A stretch of DNA of 64,000 nucleotides, taken from assembly GCA_016212515.1 (NCBI GenBank), contig JACRFZ010000087.1, forward strand, positions 1-64,000, in the 5' to 3' direction. The stretch is from Candidatus Melainabacteria bacterium. Lineage in GTDB: Bacteria; Cyanobacteriota; Vampirovibrionia; Obscuribacterales; Obscuribacteraceae. Positions 1 to 8,102 of the stretch are shown here, piece after piece. The first letter of the stretch is position 1; every line of letters starts with the position of its first letter. Under the pieces are notes generated by a model, which saw only the letters and a program-made list of their open reading frames with translations, ran no database searches and was not told the DNA's origin. The translations under genes were made by a program, and so were the position numbers.

Positions 1-1330
1 GTCGTGTTGCCAGCGGTCGTCGTTGCACCAGTAGTTGTATTACCGGCTGTCGTTGTTGCCGCACCTGTAGTCGTGTTGCCAGCGGTCGTCGTTGCTCCGG
101 TAGGAGTGTTGCCAGCGGTCGTCGTTGCACCAGTAGTTGTATTACCGGCTGTCGTTGTTGCCGAACCTTGAGACGCGGCAGCTTGAGCGAGATTACCGCT
201 AGAAGTTGTGTTGCCAGCGGTCGTTGTCGTGGCACCCGCATTCGTGTTTCCGGCCGTCGTCGTCGCGCCACCGGTAGTCGTGTTACCAGCCGTCGTCGTC
301 GTGGCACCCGCATTCGTGTTTCCGGTCGTCGTCGTCGTCGCGCCACCGGTAGTTGTGCTGCCAGCGGTCGTCGTCGTTGCACCGGTAGTCGTGTTGCCGG
401 CCGTCGTCGTCACTGAACCGCTATTCGTGTGGCCAGCGGTCGTCGTCGCAGTCGCAGCCGTACCTTGAGTAGTGGCAGCTTGAGCAAGATTGCCGCCAGT
501 AGTTGTATTGCCGGTTGTCGTCGTCGCGGCACCAGTAGTCGTATTACCGGCCGTCGTCGTCGCGGCACCAGTAGTCGTATTGCCGGCCGTCGTCGTCGCG
601 GCACCAGTGGTCGTATTGCCGGCCGTCGTCGTTGCACCGGTAGTCGTGTGGCCGGCCGTCGTCGCAGTACCGGCAGTCGTGTTACTGGCTGTCGTCGTCG
701 CCGCAGTTCCTGCTGTGGTATTGCCCGCCGTTGTAGAGGAAACGGTGGAACTCTGAGATGCGGCCACCTGAGCCAAATTACCACTGGCTGCCGTGTTACC
801 AGTGGCACCGGTGTTAGTGGTTGTGGCAGCGGCATTGCTAGCTACAGTCGTTGAGGCACCAGTAGTGGCATTCGTCGCTGTGGCTACCGTTCCAGTAGTG
901 CTCTGCGGAGCCCCAGTAGTTGTGTTGCCTGCCGTCGCAGTTGTGGTGGCTGCGGTGTGACCCGCCTGTACCGCATTCACAGTGGTTCCCTGAGAGGCAG
1001 CTACCTGTGCCAGGTTACCGGAAGTGGCGTTTGTGGTATTAGCAGCGGTTGCATTAGCCCCTGCTTGAGTGTTGCCTGCTACAGTAGCACCCGTCGCCTG
1101 AGAGCTAACAGTTCCAGCAGCGGGCGTGGCTTGAGTGTTCGTTGTAGACACTTGAGCTGAATTAGCGGACGCCGGATTGTTGCCAGTAGCCGACACGTTC
1201 GAACCTGCGGTCGTTGCCACACCGGTGGCGCCCGGTACAGCGTTGCCGGGTCCTGTTGCTGCCGAGCCAACCGAACTGACTGAACCGTGAGTAGCGGCAA
1301 CCTGCGACAAAGTTGTGGCACTGTCAGTTT
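1..1330 (-). repeat. Thr/Gly/Asn-rich protein repeats with recurring NLAQ motif
   Basis: In the minus-strand frame this stretch is built from degenerate units of about 10-12 residues, of the type AGNTTTGATTT. A second motif, GNLAQ(V/A)AxxQG, recurs near 185, 487, 775 and 1012, with a degenerate TLSQVAATHG near 1303. The spacing is about 240-300 nt, so the short units are grouped into super-repeats of about 80-100 residues. The array continues off the left edge. Confidence 0.85.
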
Positions 1331-4300
1331 TCACCGCAGTCGAAGGATTGCTGACGTTCCCGGCACCAGTAGCCACCGGCACTGCCTGCGCGGCAGGCAC
1401 GACGGCAGCGGCGGTATCTGTCTTGGCGACAACCGCACCGCTCTGCTGAGGCTGTTCCACCGGTTTATTGACCACCGGAGCAGGAGTCGCATCAGCCGTT
1501 TTCACAGGGGTCGCTGCATGGGAATCGACAGCAGGCTTGAGTTGTTCCGCCGGAGTCTTACCCGCCTCGGCGACCTTAGTTGATTCGGCTGTGTTTCTCG
1601 CAGACTCTGCGGAACGCGGCACTTCGGAGGAAGGTTTGGGCCCTTCAGCGGTGGCAACCTTAGTGTCTGCCGGTGCATTGACTTTTGAGGCTTCTGTAGC
1701 GGTCTTTCCAGCTTCAACTGTCGTTGTGGCCTTGGCGAGGTCAGTCGTACCAGGCTTCTGCTCGACCACGGTTGTCTTAGTTTCCGCCGTTGCCGCCTTG
1801 GCATCAACCGGTGTCGGAACTGTAGCCTTAGCTTGTTCCTGAGTCTTGGTATCAACCGGTGTCGGAGCGGTATTCTTAGCCTGTTCCTGTGTCTTTGTAT
1901 CAACCGGTGTCGGAGCTGTAGCCTTTGCTTGTTCCTGTGTCTTTGTATCAACCGGTGTTGGAGCTGTAGCCTTTGCTTGTTCCTGCGTCTTTGTATCAAC
2001 CGGTGTCGGAGCGGTATTCTTAGCCTGTTCCTGTGTCTTTGTATCAACCGGTGTTGGAGCTGTAGTCTTTGCTTGTTCCTGAGTCTTGGTGTCAACCGGT
2101 GTTGGAGCTGTAGTCTTTGCTTGTTCCTGAGTCTTTGTATCAACCGGTGTCGGAGCGGTGGTCTTAGCCTGTTCCGGCGTTTTTGTATCAACCGGTGTCG
2201 GAGCTGTGGTCTTAGCCTGTTCCTGTGATTTGGTGTCAACTGGTGTCGGAGCTGTGGTCTTAGCCTGTTCCTGCGTTTTAGTATCAATCGGCGTCGGACT
2301 GTTCTGTGGCTTGGTCTCAACTTTAGCCTGCTCCACTTGTGCAGCAGCCTGAGCCTGTTTCTCTTTCGTGATTGCAGCCTGCATGGCGGCCTGCTGCTCT
2401 GCAGCAGTCAGAGGAGGTTTCTCAACAGGAGTTGTCGCAGGCAATGGCTGTTGCGGCAGCTTAGCTTGCTCCGCCGCCTTTTGTTCTGCGAGTTTCTGCT
2501 CAGCCGCCTTGGTCTCGGCAGCTCTAACATCGCTAGCCCTCTGCTCCGCCAGTCTCACCTCGGCGGCTTTCTGTTCTGCAGCCCTTTGCTCCAAGGTCTT
2601 AGCTGCCTGAGCGGCCTCGGAAGAAGAGGTAGGAGCCTTAGCATCGCCACCTATTTGTATGCCACCGGGGGTTGTGGTGCCTAGTTTCTGACCATCGGCA
2701 CCATAGTGATCGGTGTTGCCGGTTTTGTTATCGGTAACAGTCTTAGTCTTGTCAGGATTGATAGTGGTGGTGGTTTGTTTGTTGTTGTCCTGGATGACCA
2801 CCCGATTATCCGGATAAGTGGTAGTCACCGTGTTAGCCTTGAGGTCGTTTACTGTGACGGTCTTATCAGCCAGGGTTGTCGTGATGGTACCCTTGTTGCG
2901 GTCCTCAACGGTAACTGACTGATCCGGTCTGGTAGTGGTGGTGGTGTTGGCGTTGCGATCAACCACAGAAACGAGACCACTGGGCTCAGTGCGAGTCAAG
3001 GTATTGGCGGTGCGATCGTCTACGGTTACTACTCCGGAAGCTTCGCGTGTAGTGGTGGTATTTGTCAGTTTATTATCAATCACCACGCGGCCATCCGGAG
3101 CAACGGTCGTGTTCAAATTGCCTGACGCATCGCTAAAGCGAATAGCTCCACTAACTTTATCTACTTCGAAGGTCTGACCGGCAGGAATGATTGAAGACAC
3201 GCCATTTGGACCGGTGATAACCTGATCACCCTTGGCCGTGGTGGAAATGTCCAGAGTTTTACCGTCGGGACCTGTAACGGTTGTGTGGGCGCCGTTTCTC
3301 TCGACCACCACGGTGTCGGTACCTTTGTAGTACTCTTCACGAACGGTCTTGGCTTCATCGTTTCTGTGAAGGATGGAGCTTGAAACACGATTACCGTCCC
3401 AAGTCACATCTCTGTAGGTTCCATCAGCCCAGGTCTGGTGTATGAGACGATTCTGCGAATCGGCGGTCATCGTACCGCCCATGGTATCGTATTTAGTGAC
3501 AGAGTTGTCGGCATGGGTAATCAGAGGCATGCCGGTCTTGGGATCGGCCGAGATTTTCTCGCCAGGTACATCAAGGCGAACATCCTCAGCTCCGCTCTTC
3601 TTCATGACCACGGAAGTGGCTTCACCATGAGCATCGCGAGTGTAGACAACGCCATTTCCGCTAGAATCAAGTTTACTCAAGATGCGATCGCTGCCATCAA
3701 CTGTTGTGGCACCGCCACGACTGTCATAGCTAACTTTACTGGTGACATTGCCGTCGGCATCCTTATATATGACCGTCGGCAGTTTGGTGGCAGCGTCTTG
3801 AACTACGGTTCCGCCTGCCGGCTCAAAGGTCTTGCCGCCGTCTTTACTTATGGAAACGCCCTTGATGTCCGGTGCGACTCCATCATATTTATATTGATAT
3901 CCATTTTGCGCCACATACAGTGAGCCGATTTCTTCGCCTTTCTCATTCTGCAAGGGGCGAAGAGCATCACTGGTCTTACGAGCGAAGGTATACTCACCAC
4001 CGCTCGTGTTAATGGCACCTTCCCAGACCAACCGGGTTCCATCGGATACTGGTTTAACTTCAAATGGCGGATTCTTACCGACTTCGCCGATACGTTCCCA
4101 CTTGGTGTCGCCTGTGACCGGATCTCTGGGGCTGCCTTCCAATACTTTCCACTGGCCGGCTCTGTTGGTCACTTCCGACAAATTACCGCTTGCATCGTAC
4201 TTAAATTTGTACTCAAAGCCGTCCTTCTCATCCAGCATAGATGTCATCTTGCCGTCAGGATTGAAGGTCTTTGTCAGCCCCTTGGTGTAGTCCTCGGCAG

Positions 4301-7300
4301 TAGTCCAGCCGTCGGTGGCTACCTTCCGATTCTCATAACCCAAGTTGTATTCAAGGGCTCCACTGCCATCGCGAGAAACGGAATAGACCGGCTCGGTTTT
4401 GCCGTCGGCGGTCTTGCGAACATAAGAGTAATCGCCGGAAGTGCCGTTGTACTGACGTTCAATAGAACTACCATCTGGCAGTTTGGCCGAAATAATGTTT
4501 CCATCGGCATCGGCCACACTGGTCAGTTTGCCGTTCTTCGTCTCGATGCTTTCAAGCTTGCCGTCACGATTAAACTGTTCCGTGGTACTTACGCCGTCTT
4601 TGACCTCGGAGTGAGCCCTACTGAAGTCAGACTTGAGCGTGTCACTACTGTCGGCACTCCGATGCAGCACCAGTTCGCCGGATTTCTTATCATATGTGGC
4701 GAAGGGAGGCTCAGCTTTAGCGCCGTTCTCCACCAACTTGAAGGTCTCAGCATTACCGTCCGGTCCCTGTACTTCAACCTTGACACCATCGGCGCCATCC
4801 CTCTGCACGGTGACTTTGCCATCCGGTCCCTCTTGTGAAGCCAGATTGTTGGAATTGTCGTACCAGCGGTTCTGAGTTGCATCCTTACTGTACTCACCAC
4901 GGCTGCCGGAGAGCATCTGCACGACTGAATCACCATTGGGTTTGGTGATATCAATACTGTCGAACATGCCCTTTTTGACATCGTAGCCGCTCTGCCCGTT
5001 TTGATCTACATAAACAAAGCTGTCAGGCTTATTGGGATCGGGCTGTCTGCTGATCTCCCCTATATAATCACTTTTGACGCTCTTGACGTTGCCGTCGGCG
5101 TCGAATTCAGTAACGAGATTTCCAGCAGCCTTGTTCTCTACCTTCATCTCGCCGTTCTTGAAGATGGTCTCTACCTGACCATCCAAAGTTTTGGCTGTGA
5201 AATCACCGGTAGCTTTGTCGAAAGAAGCTTCCGCAACCAGGTTACCGTCCTTCTTCCATGTATTGGAAGCGGAATCAAAAGTATATTGATGTTCACCCTT
5301 AGTAACACCGACGATTTCTCCAGTGGGACTGTACTCAGTAGAAACCTTGGCGATCAGATCTTCCTTGGTGACGTTACCATTGCGGTGCGTGGTCTCTATA
5401 TTATTACCGTCGACATTTACTTTGACATCGCCAGTGGTGCTATCGTAGGTTACTCCTTTTAGAAGCTCTCCATTTCTAGTCCAAGTTCCGGTAGCTTCAT
5501 CAAGGAGTAGGGTGGTACCACCTTTGGTGATTTCCACGGGCTGATTATCAGCATTGAGTTTTACGGTTTGCTCTATGCCAGACTTATCAGTTGATGTAAC
5601 GGTGGATTCACCACTTGCATGTTTTTCAATTCTTGCACCGTCAGGCAAAGCGGTGATCGTCTCACCATTTCCCTTGTCTATCGACAAATTGCCGCTCTTA
5701 TCCAGACTGACAGAGGCGATTGACGCACCATCGGCATTTTGCCAAATTTTCTGCCCGGGATTGTTCGGGTCCTCGACAGCCTTGTACTGCCCGCTTCGAT
5801 CAGCCAGCGATACCAGTTGTCCATTTACATCAAAGGCACCGGAATATCCGGCAGCGCTGTCTGAAATAACGCGCTCACCACTGGCACTGATAGTCTGTAC
5901 CCGAGTATCTGTGTCTCGAATAACAGCAGTTCCAGTGGAAGGCTCATAGCTGACGTCTTTAGCGGGCTTGCCATCAGCATCAGACCAGGACTTCGTCTGT
6001 GCATCGAATTGATAGGATGTACCGCCAACCTTCAGGGCGCTAAGTTTGCCATCGGCGCCAAAATCTGCGACGGTTTCCTTTCCGGAAGCATCCTTAGAGG
6101 TTACTTCCCTGGCTCCGTCACTAGTACGCACTTCCTTGATGCCGTTGGTGCCCTCCAGCACCAGCCTGCCGGTCTTCTCATCAAGAGTGGCACTCTTGTA
6201 GGTTCTACCGTCGGGTCCAGTCCAAGTGCCTGTGTCAGAGTTCTTTTTGAACTCATCATTGCCGTACTTTATCTTGTTGTCGTCGGAGAACCATTCAACA
6301 ACCGCCTTGTAACCGGATTTTACGGCGTCGATGGCCTTATCTATCAAGTCGGGTTCTTTGGGCTTCGTCTCCGGCACAACCTTAGTTTGATCGGTTGCCG
6401 CAGGGGCCGAAACATCTTTGGCTGAATCGGACAAAGGAGGCAAACCAACAGTGGCCATACTGGATGGCTCAAAGTTTGTCTGTACCGGTTCGATTTTAGC
6501 GACGGTCGGCACCGGCTTCTCAGGCAAGGATTCGGCTGCCGCCGGAGACTGCACCGAGAGTTTCTTGGGACTGGAATCGACTTCGTGCGAGGCAGATTCG
6601 GTAACGGTCTTAGCCACCGGCGGCAAATCGCTTTTAGCAGACGTAATCGGCTCGGCAACACCGCCGGAAAGGGGCGGTAAATCGGATTTCAGAACCGCAT
6701 TCTGCTCAGCGCCGCCACCAGATAGAGGCGGCAAGTTAGTATCGGAGACCTGAGTCGGCACAGTCTTGTCACCAGATAGCGGCGGCATAGAAAGGTCATT
6801 TCCGACTGATGTAGAACTAGACCCAGACTTGACCGGCGGTGAGACTGCTCCCACCACCACTGAGCCGGATTGATTGGAAGCCGAACCGGCATCCCTCTTC
6901 GCATCTTGGAGTTCCTTCTCTTCTTGAGAGAGAGGCTTTTCGACCACCGGCTGGAATGGCTGCGCGTCCTGGCTGACCGGCTTGACCATGCCGGTGTTGG
7001 CATCGGTGACAGCCACGGTCCCACTTTCGAGGGGAGGAGCAGTTATTCCTGTTGACTTATCAGTGACAACGGAACCGGCAGAAGTCTGCTCACCAACTTT
7101 GGCGTCAACCTGCGGTATGGTGGCGGCGGCGGCCTCCGAGCCAAACACCGCGCTGGAAACTCCGGCTACGACGGTACCTCCGACCTCAACGGCGGAATCC
7201 GCCAGTTGCTTCATCTTGTTGACGGCATCCGCAGGTAGCTCAGAGGCGGTCTGGACAACTGAATCAGCTAACTCACCAACCTTTTTGACGGTGGCATCTT

Positions 7301-7784
7301 TCAATTCGCCGGCTTTTTGCAGTGCACTGTCGGCCAGTTCGCCAGCCGTGGTGGAGACCGAGTCGGCAGCCTTTTTCATCCAATCGGGCAAGATGCTGTC
7401 GGACGCCGTCGGCTCTTGCTTGGCCGCCACCTTGTCACCGGCTACCGCTGCCCCATTGTCTTTATCGGAAGTAGCCTTGTCCTTGCCGGCAGATTCCGGG
7501 GTTTTAGCGCCGTCACCTTCGTGACCGGCCTGCTGGCCCATCCCCTTGAAACGGGCATCGGCGATGTTGACGGGCACAATCAGTGCCCCGTCCTTCAAGT
7601 CTTTCTCGTTATTGGCTACACCGGGAGTCTTTTCCCCGACGGCACCTTTATCCGCCTGAGCCGGCGGCTTAAATACTTCCGCCCGCAAAGCATTACTGGC
7701 CACTGCGGCAGCCTGATCCTCAACCTTCTGCGGAGGCTTCTCGACCTTCTGGTCTTGCTCATTGGGTTTGTTCGGATCGGCCAA
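1..7784 (-). CDS. Giant YD-repeat / Thr-rich low-complexity protein (C-terminus outside window)
   Basis: One minus-strand frame looks open from 7784 to the left edge: at least 2594 codons with no stop seen in the parts I translated. An in-frame TGA lies just upstream, so I place the start at TTG 7784, with AGAGG 8 nt before it; the protein begins MADPNKPNEQ. No signal peptide is visible. In order: a charged and Ala-rich N-terminus (about 1-250); a Pro/Ser linker with four LPPLSG-like motifs; a long beta-repeat region (roughly residues 470-1700) with DG/NG turns and a clear YD/RHS motif (YDASGNLSEVTNRAG, near 4155-4200); an Ala/Glu/Lys/Gln helical stretch; eleven 16-residue repeats; then Thr/Gly/Asn-rich repeats to the edge. 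YD repeats are typical of Rhs and wall-associated proteins, so a surface or extracellular role is inferred. Any toxin or anchoring domain would lie outside the window. Confidence 0.8.
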   Translation of the reverse strand, partial: MADPNKPNEQDQKVEKPPQKVEDQAAAVASNALRAEVFKPPAQADKGAVGEKTPGVANNEKDLKDGALIVPVNIADARFKGMGQQAGHEGDGAKTPESAGKDKATSDKDNGAAVAGDKVAAKQEPTASDSILPDWMKKAADSVSTTAGELADSALQKAGELKDATVKKVGELADSVVQTASELPADAVNKMKQLADSAVEVGGTVVAGVSSAVFGSEAAAATIPQVDAKVGEQTSAGSVVTDKSTGITAPPLESGTVAVTDANTGMVKPVSQDAQPFQPVVEKPLSQEEKELQDAKRDAGSASNQSGSVVVGAVSPPVKSGSSSTSVGNDLSMPPLSGDKTVPTQVSDTNLPPLSGGGAEQNAVLKSDLPPLSGGVAEPITSAKSDLPPVAKTVTESASHEVDSSPKKLSVQSPAAAESLPEKPVPTVAKIEPVQTNFEPSSMATVGLPPLSDSAKDVSAPAATDQTKVVPETKPKEPDLIDKAIDAVKSGYKAVVEWFSDDNKIKYGNDEFKKNSDTGTWTGPDGRTYKSATLDEKTGRLVLEGTNGIKEVRTSDGAREVTSKDASGKETVADFGADGKLSALKVGGTSYQFDAQTKSWSDADGKPAKDVSYEPSTGTAVIRDTDTRVQTISASGERVISDSAAGYSGAFDVNGQLVSLADRSGQYKAVEDPNNPGQKIWQNADGASIASVSLDKSGNLSIDKGNGETITALPDGARIEKHASGESTVTSTDKSGIEQTVKLNADNQPVEITKGGTTLLLDEATGTWTRNGELLKGVTYDSTTGDVKVNVDGNNIETTHRNGNVTKEDLIAKVSTEYSPTGEIVGVTKGEHQYTFDSASNTWKKDGNLVAEASFDKATGDFTAKTLDGQVETIFKNGEMKVENKAAGNLVTEFDADGNVKSVKSDYIGEISRQPDPNKPDSFVYVDQNGQSGYDVKKGMFDSIDITKPNGDSVVQMLSGSRGEYSKDATQNRWYDNSNNLASQEGPDGKVTVQRDGADGVKVEVQGPDGNAETFKLVENGAKAEPPFATYDKKSGELVLHRSADSSDTLKSDFSRAHSEVKDGVSTTEQFNRDGKLESIETKNGKLTSVADADGNIISAKLPDGSSIERQYNGTSGDYSYVRKTADGKTEPVYSVSRDGSGALEYNLGYENRKVATDGWTTAEDYTKGLTKTFNPDGKMTSMLDEKDGFEYKFKYDASGNLSEVTNRAGQWKVLEGSPRDPVTGDTKWERIGEVGKNPPFEVKPVSDGTRLVWEGAINTSGGEYTFARKTSDALRPLQNEKGEEIGSLYVAQNGYQYKYDGVAPDIKGVSISKDGGKTFEPAGGTVVQDAATKLPTVIYKDADGNVTSKVSYDSRGGATTVDGSDRILSKLDSSGNGVVYTRDAHGEATSVVMKKSGAEDVRLDVPGEKISADPKTGMPLITHADNSVTKYDTMGGTMTADSQNRLIHQTWADGTYRDVTWDGNRVSSSILHRNDEAKTVREEYYKGTDTVVVERNGAHTTVTGPDGKTLDISTTAKGDQVITGPNGVSSIIPAGQTFEVDKVSGAIRFSDASGNLNTTVAPDGRVVIDNKLTNTTTTREASGVVTVDDRTANTLTRTEPSGLVSVVDRNANTTTTTRPDQSVTVEDRNKGTITTTLADKTVTVNDLKANTVTTTYPDNRVVIQDNNKQTTTTINPDKTKTVTDNKTGNTDHYGADGQKLGTTTPGGIQIGGDAKAPTSSSEAAQAAKTLEQRAAEQKAAEVRLAEQRASDVRAAETKAAEQKLAEQKAAEQAKLPQQPLPATTPVEKPPLTAAEQQAAMQAAITKEKQAQAAAQVEQAKVETKPQNSPTPIDTKTQEQAKTTAPTPVDTKSQEQAKTTAPTPVDTKTPEQAKTTAPTPVDTKTQEQAKTTAPTPVDTKTQEQAKTTAPTPVDTKTQEQAKNTAPTPVDTKTQEQAKATAPTPVDTKTQEQAKATAPTPVDTKTQEQAKNTAPTPVDTKTQEQAKATVPTPVDAKAATAETKTTVVEQKPGTTDLAKATTTVEAGKTATEASKVNAPADTKVATAEGPKPSSEVPRSAESARNTAESTKVAEAGKTPAEQLKPAVDSHAATPVKTADATPAPVVNKPVEQPQQSGAVVAKTDTAAAVVPAAQAVPVATGAGNVSNPSTAVKTDSATTLSQVAATHGSVSSVGSAATGPGNAVPGATGVATTAGSNVSATGNNPASANSAQVSTTNTQATPAAGTVSSQATGATVAGNTQAGANATAANTTNATSGNLAQVAASQGTTVNAVQAGHTAATTTATAGNTTTGAPQSTTGTVATATNATTGASTTVASNAAATTTNTGATGNTAASGNLAQVAASQSSTVSSTTAGNTTAGTAATTTASNTTAGTATTAGHTTTGATTTAGNTTTGAATTTAGNTTTGAATTTAGNTTTGAATTTTGNTTTGGNLAQAATTQGTAATATTTAGHTNSGSVTTTAGNTTTGATTTTAGSTTTGGATTTTTGNTNAGATTTTAGNTTTGGATTTAGNTNAGATTTTAGNTTSSGNLAQAAASQGSATTTAGNTTTGATTTAGNTPTGATTTAGNTTTGAATTTAGNTTTGATTTAGNT
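1803..2330 (-). repeat. Eleven tandem 48-bp units encoding a 16-residue repeat
   Basis: Units begin at 1803, 1851, 1899 and so on to 2283, with an exact 48-nt period. Each encodes a variant of DTKTQEQAKTTAPTPV. The period is a multiple of three and the substitutions are mostly silent or conservative, so this is an in-frame protein repeat inside the giant gene. Confidence 0.9.
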
Positions 7785-8102
7785 ACCGTAGACCTCTGTC
7801 GAATGAATGACCCCAACTGGTCACCCACTTACCAATATTCACAATCCGAGGCCTCTTTTAAACGAAAGAAAATGGCTGAAAGTAAGTTCTAATCTAGTAA
7901 AAATGACGCCAGTTTCTCATCGCCTGCCAAGAACCGTCAGACCTCCGCGGTGCGGGGCTGAAGCCCGGCTCCTTAGAGAACACTAATATATATGCAAATC
8001 GGAAACGATGACTGTTGTCTGGACAACAAAAGGTCCAATCCGGGCTGCCAAATCAGGCCGGAACCCCAAAATTAATATTAAACGCAGAGGTCAAGTCGAA
8101 CT
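7785..8102. other. Intergenic region between two minus-strand repeat-protein genes
   Basis: These 318 bp lie upstream of the giant gene and downstream of the 1764-aa LysM gene. They contain only a short GC-rich inverted repeat near 7955-7975 (GGGGCTGAAGCCC) without a T-run, and a small TTGTC/GACAA inverted repeat near 8015. I see no convincing coding sequence. A promoter for the giant gene presumably lies here, but I cannot pin it down. Confidence 0.4.
7793..7797 (-). promoter_or_regulatory. Ribosome binding site deciding a TTG start
   Basis: AGAGG on the minus strand sits 8 nt before TTG 7784. The frame has a TGA a few codons upstream and no ATG until much further in, so this site supports TTG as the start of the giant repeat protein. 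Confidence 0.5.

Noticed and set aside
1803..2330. Regular 48-bp repeats resembling a CRISPR array
   Set aside because: There are no unique spacers; the repeats are directly abutting, in frame and encode a 16-residue protein repeat.
168..2352. Plus-strand reading frames (Val/Ala- or Arg-rich) over the repeat region
   Set aside because: They are by-products of the repetitive minus-strand gene; low-complexity sequence leaves several frames open.
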